Assembly: GCA_902168205.1 (NCBI GenBank)
Contig: CABHOK010000007.1
Coordinates: 186,001 to 250,000 of the forward strand
DNA: 64,000 bases
Direction: 5' to 3'
Source of the DNA: an uncultured Chitinophaga sp.
GTDB taxonomy: Bacteria > Bacteroidota > Bacteroidia > Cytophagales > Cyclobacteriaceae
In this document: in pieces, positions 26,760-35,832 of the stretch
How the letters are laid out: each line of letters starts with the position of its first letter
Position numbering within the stretch: the stretch's first letter is position 1
Translations under genes and position numbers: made by a program
The notes under the pieces: model-generated
Seen by the model: the letters and a program-made list of their open reading frames with translations, nothing else
The model's database searches: none
Told to the model about the DNA's origin: nothing

Positions 26760-27358
26760 TGAGATCAATATTGTTACTCATCGGTGTCGTCTACTCATTC
26801 TTTGTTTACTCACAAGACATAAAGACTAAGTACGTTGCTGAGCCAACAACGAGCAAAATTGAGTGGACGGGTAAGAAAGTCACTGGCGAACATTACGGTG
26901 AGATCAAACTTGCCTCAGGCGAATTGATCTTTTCAAAACAGAAACTTTCAGGTGGGTCATTTGAAATGGAGATGGCCAGTATTACCTGTACTGACATCAC
27001 TGACGCAAAGTCAAACAAACGACTTGTCGACCATTTAAAATCCGATGACTTCTTTTCTGTCAAGAATTATCCACATTCTCGCTTCACTATAACTTCAGTC
27101 ACCTGTAAGTCAGACAATGAATGTGATATAACCGGGAATCTGACAATCAAAGACAAAACGAATTCAATAACCTTTCCAACCAAACTCCGGAGAGAGAACG
27201 ATACGGTCATTGCCAACGCAACAATGACATTTGACAGAAGCAAATACGATGTAAAATTCGGCTCACAATCTTTTTTTGAAAATCTTGGCGACAAGTTGGT
27301 GTATGACGATGTAGACATCTCAATCACTTTGACGCTAAGGAGCGAAGTACCAAAATAA
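26759..27358 (+). CDS. YceI-family secreted protein
   Basis: This protein of about 199 residues has a signal peptide ending FFVYSQ and the YceI lipocalin-like fold: SKIEWTGKKVTGEHYGEIKL, LVDHLKSDDFFSVKNYPHSRF, ITGNLTIKDKT. YceI proteins bind polyprenoid-like lipids and are often induced by stress or metal. ATG 26759 overlaps the previous stop by one base and directly precedes the signal peptide, so it is preferred to a longer start at 26732. Confidence 0.88.
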   Translation: MRSILLLIGVVYSFFVYSQDIKTKYVAEPTTSKIEWTGKKVTGEHYGEIKLASGELIFSKQKLSGGSFEMEMASITCTDITDAKSNKRLVDHLKSDDFFSVKNYPHSRFTITSVTCKSDNECDITGNLTIKDKTNSITFPTKLRRENDTVIANATMTFDRSKYDVKFGSQSFFENLGDKLVYDDVDISITLTLRSEVPK

Positions 27359-27369
27359 CTGTTAAAGAA

Positions 27370-29511
27370 ATGGAACATCATCAAAAATACACCTGCCCTA
27401 TGCATCCTGAGGTAATCAAGGACGCTCTTGGAAAATGCCCAAAGTGCGGAATGGATCTTGTGCCTGTAAAACCAGCAACGAAAGCAGAACCGAAACACGA
27501 ACATGAGATGCATGCCCATTCGGCAAATGCGCCAAAGCATGATATGTCGAAACATGATCACAAGGCATCGGGTGGACATGCGCATCATGCGGGAATGATT
27601 GATGATTTTAAAAGACGATTCTATATCGTGCTTATTCTCACCATACCGATCATGGCACTTTCGCCTATGATTCAGCATTGGCTAGGTGTCGATTGGATGT
27701 TTCCGGGGTCTGGTTATATACTCTTAGCACTTTCAACGGTTGTGTTTTTTTACGGTGGTTGGCCGTTTCTTCAAGGTCTGATTACGGAGGTAAAATCTAA
27801 ATCTCTCGGAATGATGACGCTGGTTGCTGTTGCAATTACGGTTGCTTATGTCTACAGTGTAGCCATCGTACTTGGCCTTGAAGGAATGGACTTCTTCTGG
27901 GAACTTGCTACCCTGATCCTCATTATGCTTCTCGGTCACTGGATCGAAATGAAATCGATCATGAGCGCGTCAAAAGAACTTGAACTGCTTGTTCAACTTA
28001 TGCCATCGGAAGCACATCTCGTTCATGGCGAACATATCATGGACGTAAAAACAGATTCACTCAAAGCGGGTGACATTATTCTTGTAAAGCCGGGTGAAAA
28101 GATCGCTGCCGATGGAATTATTACAGAGGGGAAAAGCTTTCTTAACGAGTCAATGCTTACAGGTGAATCAAAGCCTGCTGAAAAAGATAAAGGAGACAAA
28201 GTAATCGCTGGATCAATCAACGGTGAAGGGTCGTTGAGAATTCAGGTATCACATGGGACAAAAGATTCTTACTTATCACAAGTCATCAAGCTGGTTCAGG
28301 ACGCGCAGGATGCAAAATCAAAAACGCAATTGCTCGCAGATCAGGCCGCGAAATGGTTAACGATTATCGCTCTCTTATCGGGAACGGTCACATTCATCGT
28401 TTGGCTGATGATCGGTAAGGATCTCGCTTTTGCAATGGAGCGCATGGTAACGGTAATTGTAATTTGTTGTCCGCATGCCTTGGGACTCGCAGTTCCATTA
28501 GTAGTTGCAAGGTCAACAGCAATTTCCGCGCAAAGTGGACTGCTTATAAAAGATCGCACTGCTTTTGAGAACTCAAGAAAAATCTCAATGGTTGTTTTCG
28601 ACAAAACAGGTACGCTGACAAAAGGTGAATTCAATGTAGTGAGGTATGAAAGTCTTGATGGCAAGTCAAACAAAGAACAAGTGCTTGAACTTGCAGCCGC
28701 GCTTGAGCAAAACTCAGAGCATCCAATTGCTACGGGGATCGTGCGAAAAGCTAAAGAACTTAATCTTCGGTCGCCAAAGCTGTCAGATTTCAAAGCAATT
28801 ACCGGGAAAGGAATCGAAGCGAAAGTCGATGGTAATAGTATAAGAGTAGTTAGTCCGGGTTACTTGAAAGAAAACAACATAACAATTGCTCAACCTTCAT
28901 CATCGAAGGCCGAGACAGTCGTATTTGTCTTGTTCAATGACAAAGTGATGGGAGTTATTGCCTTGGCTGATGAGGTCAGGCCTGAGTCAGCTGAAGCAAT
29001 CAAGGTGCTGCATTCCCAAAATATTAAATCCCTTTTACTAACAGGTGATAATAAGGAAGTAGCCAAAGTCGTATCTGAATCTCTAGGCATGGATGGCTTT
29101 ATTGCCGAAGTCCTTCCACATCAGAAACTCGAAAAGATCAAGGAACTACAACAGCAAGGAAACTTTGTCGCAATGACGGGCGATGGTGTTAATGATGCCC
29201 CTGCCCTGGCTCAAGCCGATGTCGGGATCGCTGTAGGGTCCGGTTCTGACATTGCAGCCGAAACTGCTGACATCGTTCTGGTGAACAGCAATCCGAAAGA
29301 CGTTGCGAATCTTATTTTGTTTGGAAAGGCAACTTATAGAAAGATGATACAGAATCTCGCGTGGGCAACAGGTTACAACGTTATTGCCTTACCACTTGCT
29401 GCCGGAGTACTCTACAACGCGGGCATTATGTTGAGCCCCGCCATGGGCGCAGTGCTCATGAGTGTAAGCACAATCGTAGTTGCATTAAATGCTCGAATGC
29501 TAAAAGTATAA
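27370..29511 (+). CDS. copB: CopB-type copper P1B ATPase (CPH motif) with N-terminal HMBD
   Basis: This 713-residue protein begins with the HMBD YTCPMHPEV...GKCPKCGMDLVPV and a His/Met-rich linker (HEHEMHAHS, HDHKASGGHAHHAG). It then has the P1B ATPase core. The ion-channel motif is C367-P-H in ICCPHALGLAVP, which marks the P1B-3/CopB class rather than CPC CopA pumps. Phosphorylation is at D411 (DKTGTLTKGEF), with MTGDGVNDAPALAQADVGIAVG as the hinge. It probably exports Cu(I)/Cu(II) or Ag. The AraC-type regulator starts 6 bp downstream. Confidence 0.94.
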   Translation: MEHHQKYTCPMHPEVIKDALGKCPKCGMDLVPVKPATKAEPKHEHEMHAHSANAPKHDMSKHDHKASGGHAHHAGMIDDFKRRFYIVLILTIPIMALSPMIQHWLGVDWMFPGSGYILLALSTVVFFYGGWPFLQGLITEVKSKSLGMMTLVAVAITVAYVYSVAIVLGLEGMDFFWELATLILIMLLGHWIEMKSIMSASKELELLVQLMPSEAHLVHGEHIMDVKTDSLKAGDIILVKPGEKIAADGIITEGKSFLNESMLTGESKPAEKDKGDKVIAGSINGEGSLRIQVSHGTKDSYLSQVIKLVQDAQDAKSKTQLLADQAAKWLTIIALLSGTVTFIVWLMIGKDLAFAMERMVTVIVICCPHALGLAVPLVVARSTAISAQSGLLIKDRTAFENSRKISMVVFDKTGTLTKGEFNVVRYESLDGKSNKEQVLELAAALEQNSEHPIATGIVRKAKELNLRSPKLSDFKAITGKGIEAKVDGNSIRVVSPGYLKENNITIAQPSSSKAETVVFVLFNDKVMGVIALADEVRPESAEAIKVLHSQNIKSLLLTGDNKEVAKVVSESLGMDGFIAEVLPHQKLEKIKELQQQGNFVAMTGDGVNDAPALAQADVGIAVGSGSDIAAETADIVLVNSNPKDVANLILFGKATYRKMIQNLAWATGYNVIALPLAAGVLYNAGIMLSPAMGAVLMSVSTIVVALNARMLKV

Positions 29512-29517
29512 CTGGCT

Positions 29518-30249
29518 GTGGCAAATCACCTAAAGCTATATTCAGCCCTATCGGTTTTTTTCGGACATAATCTGAAAACAAAAGCGCATGCCCATCATGC
29601 CATGGAAATTGTTATTGCTGTTACTGGTTCGCTGACAATCCATACTGATAAGGTAATTAAGGCGGAAGGTGTAATTATTAAACCAGACATTACTCACAGT
29701 GTTTCGGGAACCGGTTTGATCATTTCAATTCTGCTCGACCCAGAAACCGCTTTATGCAACCATGTTGTTTCTATGCTTGGAAGTAAGAACGTAGTAAAGC
29801 TTGAACCTTCGATCACAGACACGCTCGTTATTCACTTTAAAAATTATTCGAATCGGCATTTTAGCGAAGATGGAATTTGTGAACTCCTCTCAAAGGCTCT
29901 CGCTTCATCAAATATTAACAGTATTAAACTTAATAATCATATTGATCCTAGAGTATCAAACGTCATTGATCTAATAAAAGCTTCCCCGCAAAAATTCGTA
30001 CCGTTTACAACACTCATAAAGGCAAGCGGTGTTTCGGAAAGCCGGCTCATGCATTTATTCAAGGATCAAACCGGAACAACCATTCGGAAATATGCTCTTT
30101 GGTATAAACTTCAACACGCTATTAAACTTCATCTTATGGGGAACAGTTTGAAGCAATCGGCCAACCTATCTGGCTTTGCCGATCCTGCTCATTTTAACCG
30201 GGTGTTTGTGTCGAATTATGGTCTGAATCCGTCCTTAATGCTTAAATGA
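29518..30249 (+). CDS. AraC-family transcriptional regulator
   Basis: This 243-residue protein starts at GTG. The N-terminal half is cupin-like with a His cluster (KAHAHHAMEIVIAVTGSLTI) and KPDITHSV. The C-terminal half, about residues 145-243, is a double helix-turn-helix (FTTLIKASGVSESRLMHLFK and SLKQSANLSGFADPAHFNRVF). It is the only clear regulator in the copper region and lies just after the CopB ATPase. The His cluster suggests metal sensing; this is inference from position. Confidence 0.9.
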   Translation: MANHLKLYSALSVFFGHNLKTKAHAHHAMEIVIAVTGSLTIHTDKVIKAEGVIIKPDITHSVSGTGLIISILLDPETALCNHVVSMLGSKNVVKLEPSITDTLVIHFKNYSNRHFSEDGICELLSKALASSNINSIKLNNHIDPRVSNVIDLIKASPQKFVPFTTLIKASGVSESRLMHLFKDQTGTTIRKYALWYKLQHAIKLHLMGNSLKQSANLSGFADPAHFNRVFVSNYGLNPSLMLK

Positions 30250-30413
30250 GGGCGCGTAGAAAACTATCGCAGTTCTGTTGATTTATCGCCCCAAATGCGC
30301 CTGGCATCCGCTGGGTTTTGTACTCTCCTGCTAACTCACTTGAACGTTTCTGCTGTGCCCTCCCGGCATAATCATTGAAGTTTTAGAGTGGAAAACCACT
30401 AATGATTTTACTT

Positions 30414-31046
30414 ATGAAAAGCAACAGCAAATTTTTTACCGTATGCCTCCTCGCACTATCGGCCGTAGCAATATCCTGCGATGATAGTGACGATGGAGGT
30501 CTGAAAACACAAGCTCATGACGATAACGACATGATGGCAATCATGCACAATATGAGCACTGAAATGAATAACATGACGATGACTAATGATGCAGATCATG
30601 ACTTCGCGATGATGATGAAAATGCATCACCAAGGTGCGATTGACATGGGTAACAAAGAACTTCAAAAAGGGGACGATGCTACGATTAAAGCCATGGCACA
30701 AATGATGATTAGTATGCAGCAGACTGAGATTCAAGAGCTCCAGGCATTCATAGATAGCCATACACCGGTCGCCTCTGCGGAAGGAGAAATGTGGGGGATG
30801 GAAGCAATGGCTGCCATGGAACGAATGGACAATAACGCGGACCTCGAAGTCCTTACCGGTGACGCTGACCATGACATGGCGATACTTATGATCAACCATC
30901 ATCAGAGTGCGATGGATATGGCTCAATCCCTCCTTCACCATGGCCATCATGATCAACTCAAAGAAATGGCTACGAAAATGATCGAAGATCAGTCAAAGGA
31001 AATTGGCGACCTTCAGGCTTGGTTGCTGAACAACAAAAATTACTAG
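30414..31046 (+). CDS. DUF305 lipoprotein
   Basis: This protein of about 210 residues has a lipobox AISC and two copies of the DUF305 unit: DHDFAMMMKMHHQGAIDMG and DHDMAILMINHHQSAMDMAQ. Ferritin-like four-helix bundles of this family are rich in His and Met and are found in copper clusters. ATG 30414 directly precedes the signal peptide; ATG 30402 is possible. A 5-bp hairpin (AGTGG-AAAA-CCACT) at 30387-30400 lies just in front and could affect initiation. It appears to begin a new unit after a 164-bp gap. Confidence 0.88.
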   Translation: MKSNSKFFTVCLLALSAVAISCDDSDDGGLKTQAHDDNDMMAIMHNMSTEMNNMTMTNDADHDFAMMMKMHHQGAIDMGNKELQKGDDATIKAMAQMMISMQQTEIQELQAFIDSHTPVASAEGEMWGMEAMAAMERMDNNADLEVLTGDADHDMAILMINHHQSAMDMAQSLLHHGHHDQLKEMATKMIEDQSKEIGDLQAWLLNNKNY

Positions 31047-31053
31047 AAATTGT

Positions 31054-31560
31054 ATGGAGCATCATCAGCACAAAGATCACAACAAAGGCACAGATCATAA
31101 GAAAGTCATGGATCACACAAAACACTATGTGACCCTTGGAGTGATGGCAATATTATCTTTCATCGCAATGTATATTCTCATGTATGCAATGGTTGATAAA
31201 TACGAAAATGTATTTACAAACTTGAACCAATTTTACATGGCAGCGACCATGACCATGCCTATGCTGATTATTGAAATCCTCCTGATGCGACATATGTACA
31301 TGAACAAGAAACTCAATTTCTCAATCATCGTCATTTGTGCCTTAGCGTTAATAGGCTTCTACTCGGGCACGCGAAAACAAATTGGTGTTTCAGACAGGCA
31401 ATTTTTAAAATCAATGATACCCCATCATGCCGGTGCCATCCTCATGTGTCAGGAGTCTGACCTTAGCGACCCTGAACTCAAGAAATTATGCGAAGAGATT
31501 GTTGCAAGTCAACAAATAGAAATCGATCAAATGAAAGCGAAATTGAACGACTTAAAATGA
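31054..31560 (+). CDS. DUF305 membrane protein
   Basis: This 168-residue protein has a His/Lys-rich N-terminus (EHHQHKDHNKGTDHKK), three membrane helices (about 25-45, 56-78 and 87-103), then a short DUF305-like unit (FLKSMIPHHAGAILMCQESDL). The HH and Met/Cys residues could bind copper on the periplasmic side. The stop overlaps the next ATG by 4 bp. Confidence 0.85.
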   Translation: MEHHQHKDHNKGTDHKKVMDHTKHYVTLGVMAILSFIAMYILMYAMVDKYENVFTNLNQFYMAATMTMPMLIIEILLMRHMYMNKKLNFSIIVICALALIGFYSGTRKQIGVSDRQFLKSMIPHHAGAILMCQESDLSDPELKKLCEEIVASQQIEIDQMKAKLNDLK

Positions 31561-32948
31561 AAACACTACTATATACCCTGTTTTTTTCAGTGATAAGCTT
31601 AACAGCGTTTGGTCAACACGAGCATCATGATCAGCCGAAAAAAGATACAACAAAAACGAAAACTATGGATCATTCCAAAATGGATCATTCAAAAATGAAC
31701 CATAATGAAATGGCGATGGACTCAATGGAAATGCCACCTATGTCCCACTCCTACTCTTTGAATTTACCGATGAACCGAAATGGCTCAGGAACCGGTTGGC
31801 TTCCAGACGCAGCTCCGATGTATGGTTATATGGTGCACTCCAAAAAGTGGATGTACATGTTTCATGGAAATATCTTTATTAGATACAACAACCAGGACAT
31901 AGGCAATAACGGAACACGCGGAGACTCAAAGGTGGATGCTCCAAACTGGTTTATGGCCATGGGACAAAGAAGAGTTGGCATGAAAGGACTCTTTCATTTC
32001 AACGCCATGCTTTCTCTTGATCCAATTTTTGGCGGTGATGGATATCCTTTGCTATTCCAAACAGGTGAAGCTTTCGAAGGTAAGCCGTTAGTAGATCGTC
32101 AGCATCCACACGATCTGTTCTCTGAAATGTCCGTGGCTTATACACAGTCGTTCACAAAGGATTTTGATGCATTCGTTTATTTTGGATATCCTGGGGAACC
32201 TGCCCTCGGCCCTGTTGCATTTATGCATAGGCCTTCCTCGTTGAATAATCCGGACGCTACCCTTGGACACCACTGGTCAGACGCCACACACATAACGTTT
32301 GGAGTTGCAACGATTGGTTTCAGATATAAAATATTTAAGCTTGATGGTTCATTGTTCACAGGCCGTGAGCCGAATGAACATCGGTACGATTTTGATAAAC
32401 CAAGATTTGATTCCTACTCTTATCGGTTGACTGTTAATCCATGCAGGACGCTCTCGATGCAAGTATCCAAAGCTTTCATAAATAGTCCTGAAGAACTCAA
32501 TCCGGATGAGGACATTGACAGAACTACAGCCTCCGTGACTCACTCACTGCCATTGACGGGCGAGAACCACTTCCTGACCTCAAACTTCGTTTGGGGCTAC
32601 AATGACAGCGGACCGGATCATAAAGAAAATTCTTTTACGCTGGAGTCGAATCTTCAACTGGATAGACTAGCTGTATATGGCAAATATGAAAACGTAGAGA
32701 AATCAGCGGAAGAGCTTTCTCTTGATCTTGAAGAGCATGAAATATTTAACATTAGTGCTGTAACACTTGGAGCCAACTACACTATACTACGACAGTTAAA
32801 CACCAATTTTGCCATTGGCGCCCAAGGAAGTATCTTCATGGCAGATGATTCGTTAGATCCGGTATACGGAAAAAATCCAATGTCAGCAGAGGTCTACTTA
32901 CGGATCAGTCCTGCACTCATGAATATGAGCAACATGAAAATGAAATAA
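31557..32948 (+). CDS. Met/His-rich outer-membrane beta-barrel protein
   Basis: This protein of about 463 residues has a signal peptide ending LTAFGQ, then a metal-binding-like repeat region (MDHSKMDHSKMNHNEMAMDS) and a region rich in alternating hydrophobic strands. HPHDLFSEMSVAY, GEPALGPVAFMHRPS and GHHWSDATH occur in it. The shape is that of a porin-like barrel similar to copper-resistance outer-membrane proteins (CopB/PcoB-like by role, not by proven homology). ATG 31557 overlaps the DUF305 stop and is preferred to the longer upstream start. Confidence 0.72.
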   Translation: MKTLLYTLFFSVISLTAFGQHEHHDQPKKDTTKTKTMDHSKMDHSKMNHNEMAMDSMEMPPMSHSYSLNLPMNRNGSGTGWLPDAAPMYGYMVHSKKWMYMFHGNIFIRYNNQDIGNNGTRGDSKVDAPNWFMAMGQRRVGMKGLFHFNAMLSLDPIFGGDGYPLLFQTGEAFEGKPLVDRQHPHDLFSEMSVAYTQSFTKDFDAFVYFGYPGEPALGPVAFMHRPSSLNNPDATLGHHWSDATHITFGVATIGFRYKIFKLDGSLFTGREPNEHRYDFDKPRFDSYSYRLTVNPCRTLSMQVSKAFINSPEELNPDEDIDRTTASVTHSLPLTGENHFLTSNFVWGYNDSGPDHKENSFTLESNLQLDRLAVYGKYENVEKSAEELSLDLEEHEIFNISAVTLGANYTILRQLNTNFAIGAQGSIFMADDSLDPVYGKNPMSAEVYLRISPALMNMSNMKMK

Positions 32949-32950
32949 CC

Positions 32951-33211
32951 ATGACGAAAAAAGAATCCTATTTAGTTGAAGGAATGACTTGTTCAGGTTG
33001 CGAAAGAACGGTTTCAAAAGTTGTTGGCAACATTGAAGGCGTTACGTCTTCCAAAGCGGACTTGAAGTCGTCCACCGTATCGGTTGAATATGACCCCTCT
33101 AAAGTAACAATTGATAAAATCAAGAATGCTGTGAATGGAGTAGGCTATAAATTTGTCGGCCAAAGGCCTGCCGATGGACAGCGCGAGGGAAGTGACGAGG
33201 CAATTTCCTAA
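32951..33211 (+). CDS. HMA-domain copper chaperone-like protein
   Basis: This 86-residue protein has one HMA domain with the classic GMTCSGCERTV loop at about residues 11-21, and a short charged tail. It starts 2 bp after the barrel gene. It is the third small HMA protein of the window and the one closest to a canonical CopZ. Confidence 0.92.
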   Translation: MTKKESYLVEGMTCSGCERTVSKVVGNIEGVTSSKADLKSSTVSVEYDPSKVTIDKIKNAVNGVGYKFVGQRPADGQREGSDEAIS

Positions 33212-33238
33212 TTTAGAAATCTATTAAAACCTGATGTT

Positions 33239-33847
33239 ATGATAATGACCCCACGCTTAAGTAAGGTAATGCTTACTGCACACATCACTTTTTCACTAGG
33301 ATGGTTTGGTACAGTGGCAGCATTCCTTGTGTTATCAATCGCTGGTATTACCGGAAATGAAGAACTCGTCAAAGCCTGCTATCTGGGTATGGATTTGATT
33401 GCGTGGTTTGTTATCCTTCCATTTTGTCTTTGTTCTTTACTAACGGGTTTAAATCAATCGCTCTTTACGCATTGGGGTCTGTTCAAGCATTGGTGGATTG
33501 TCGTGAAGTTAATCCTCACGCTACTTGCAACAGTGGTATTGCTCGTGCATATGCAGCCAATAAGTTACCTGGCTAAAATCGCATCAGATTCTCCCCTCAC
33601 CTTGTCCGAACTAACATCATTACGAATTCGTCTGATAGCTGACGCAGGTGCGGCAATGCTTGTGCTGTTGGCGACTACTACCATCTCTGTTTATAAACCT
33701 TGGGGCAAAGTTCAACTGGTGTTCGCATTACCAAAGTTTCAACCTACTACCAAAAGGCCATTAGGTCTCTACCTTTTAATCGGCTTTATTGCGGTCTTAG
33801 TTCTTTTCATCGTGCTTCACATGATGAATGGAGGTATGCATCACTAG
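33239..33847 (+). CDS. Integral membrane protein (DUF2269-like)
   Basis: This 202-residue protein has four to five hydrophobic helices (about residues 14-34, 50-72, 88-106, 130-148 and 172-196) and the stretch LLTGLNQSLFTHWGLFKHWW. The pattern resembles DUF2269-type membrane proteins, but no catalytic motif is seen. Its stop ends one base before the stop of the convergent zinc ATPase gene, so the two transcripts must overlap. Confidence 0.7.
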   Translation: MIMTPRLSKVMLTAHITFSLGWFGTVAAFLVLSIAGITGNEELVKACYLGMDLIAWFVILPFCLCSLLTGLNQSLFTHWGLFKHWWIVVKLILTLLATVVLLVHMQPISYLAKIASDSPLTLSELTSLRIRLIADAGAAMLVLLATTTISVYKPWGKVQLVFALPKFQPTTKRPLGLYLLIGFIAVLVLFIVLHMMNGGMHH

Positions 33848-35821
33848 CTAAAATTTCATCCTCTGTATTCGAACTGCGTTGAGTATCGCAAGTAACGCCA
33901 CTCCAACATCGGCAAAAACTGCTTCCCACATGGAAGCTACACCCCAGGCACCGAGTGCCATCACAACAATCTTAACTGCGAATGCCAGACCAATGTTCTG
34001 CCAAACAATCTCGTTGGTTGCTTTGCCGATATTAATCGCAGTTACAATCTTCGAAGGCTGATCTGTTTGAATCACAACATCTGCTGTCTCGATAGCGGCA
34101 TCGCTGCCAAGTCCTCCCATTGCAATTCCCACATCACTTATGGCCAGAACGGGGGCATCATTAATTCCATCGCCCACAAATGCCAATGCTTCTTTCTTTC
34201 CCTTCTTAATCTCTTCTACCTTCTCTACTTTGTTCTCGGGCAAAAGATCTCCATAGGCACTATCGATGTTAAGCACCTTAGCAACCTTGTCAACAACAGC
34301 TTGCTTATCTCCACTTAGCATTACTGTTCTAATCTTGAGTGCGTGCATTTGCTGAATTGCCTGCTTTGCATCTTCCTTAATTTCATCTGCTATGGTAATA
34401 TACCCTGCAAGCTTTTTATCAACAGCGACTACCACTACTGTGTCAATAATCTGCTCGACATCTGCGTCAACCGGGATATTAAATTTCCTCAAGAGTTTTA
34501 CATTTCCTGCAAGCACTTCTTTACCATTAACAGTTCCTTTCAACCCGTGGCCTTTAATCTCTTCAAGATTCTCAACGGTTAATTTCTGAGCGCTCTTGAC
34601 ATATTCTACAACTGCGTTTGCAATCGGATGAGTCGATTGTGCTTCAACTGCTTCAACAAGGGGAAGCCATTCTTTTTGACTAAGAAATTTGTCAACAACT
34701 TGTTGAACTTTAAAAACGCCTTTTGTAAGTGTGCCTGTCTTATCCATTACGACCGTGTCTACTCTGGTCATTCTATCTAGATAACTTGATCCTTTAAAAA
34801 GAATCCCATTTCGCGACCCCGCTCCTATTCCTCCAAAATATCCCAATGGTATTGCAACCACCAACGCGCAGGGGCATGATATGACTAAGAATATCAAAGA
34901 ACGATACAGCCATTCACTGAAATTGTAGTCATCGACAAAAAAGTATGGAATCAATGTAAGGCCAACTGCAAGAAAAAAGACAATTGGGGTATAAATCTTT
35001 GCAAATTTTCGGATAAACAACTCGGTTTTGGCCTTCCTGCCTTGCGCGTTCTGAACCAGCGTCAGAATTCTTGCCAGTGAACTATCGTTGAAAAGTTTAG
35101 TGACTTTCAGTTCAACAACCTTCGCTTCATTGATCATTCCTGCAAGTACCGTTTCGCCTTTGTCAATCGATGAGGGTTTACTCTCTCCGGTGAGTGCTGC
35201 GGTGTTGAACGAACTTCCTTCGCTCAGCATCTGACCATCTAATGGAACACGCTCTCCAACTTTGATTTGAATTGTCTCATGTACTTTCACAGACGTAGGA
35301 TCAACAGAAACATAGATACCGTTTCTCAACACTGATGCAGAATCTGGTCGAACATCTAACAGAGCTTTTATGCTGCGTTTCGCTCTATTGACAGCAGCGC
35401 CCTGGAATAATTCACCAATTGCATAGAATAACATTACTGCAACACCTTCGGGATACTCGCCAATATAAAACGCGCCTATCGTTGCAATGCCCATTAAAAG
35501 AAACTCCGTAAATATTTCACCCTTGAATGAAAGTTTGATACCCTTGATAACTACAGGCAATCCTACGGGAATGTATGCCACTGCATACCAAATGAGCCTT
35601 ACCGTTTCGCTGAACCAATCTGGTTTCACCCACGTATCCAATATTAGGCCTATACCCAACAGTACAATGCTTACGATCGCGGCAAGCCACTCATTGTTTA
35701 TCCAACTCTTCTCATCTTTTTCTCCGTGATCGTGATCATGGTCATGAGCTTTTTCGGCTACCTGTTCAACACTGTGGTCGGCAGCTGTTTTTGAATTTAT
35801 ATTCTTAGTTTCTTCTTTCAT
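33848..35821 (-). CDS. zntA: Zn/Cd/Pb-type P1B-2 ATPase (ZntA/CadA-like)
   Basis: This 657-residue protein has a His/Asp-rich N-terminus (KAHDHDHDHGEKDEK) instead of an HMA domain, then the P1B core with ISCPCALVVAIPLGY, phosphorylation motif MDKTGTLTKG and FVGDGINDAPVLAISDVGIAMG. The end pattern and its place in a Czc operon indicate divalent Zn/Cd export from the cytosol. It is the last gene of the - strand metal operon. Confidence 0.93.
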   Translation of the reverse strand: MKEETKNINSKTAADHSVEQVAEKAHDHDHDHGEKDEKSWINNEWLAAIVSIVLLGIGLILDTWVKPDWFSETVRLIWYAVAYIPVGLPVVIKGIKLSFKGEIFTEFLLMGIATIGAFYIGEYPEGVAVMLFYAIGELFQGAAVNRAKRSIKALLDVRPDSASVLRNGIYVSVDPTSVKVHETIQIKVGERVPLDGQMLSEGSSFNTAALTGESKPSSIDKGETVLAGMINEAKVVELKVTKLFNDSSLARILTLVQNAQGRKAKTELFIRKFAKIYTPIVFFLAVGLTLIPYFFVDDYNFSEWLYRSLIFLVISCPCALVVAIPLGYFGGIGAGSRNGILFKGSSYLDRMTRVDTVVMDKTGTLTKGVFKVQQVVDKFLSQKEWLPLVEAVEAQSTHPIANAVVEYVKSAQKLTVENLEEIKGHGLKGTVNGKEVLAGNVKLLRKFNIPVDADVEQIIDTVVVVAVDKKLAGYITIADEIKEDAKQAIQQMHALKIRTVMLSGDKQAVVDKVAKVLNIDSAYGDLLPENKVEKVEEIKKGKKEALAFVGDGINDAPVLAISDVGIAMGGLGSDAAIETADVVIQTDQPSKIVTAINIGKATNEIVWQNIGLAFAVKIVVMALGAWGVASMWEAVFADVGVALLAILNAVRIQRMKF

Positions 35822-35832
35822 TTTTGAAGTTT

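Noticed and set aside
27067-27678. 203-codon - strand frame rich in His, Met and Arg opposite the YceI and copB genes
   Set aside because: The His/Met richness mirrors the His/Met-rich coding strand, and it covers parts of two genes with strong family motifs.
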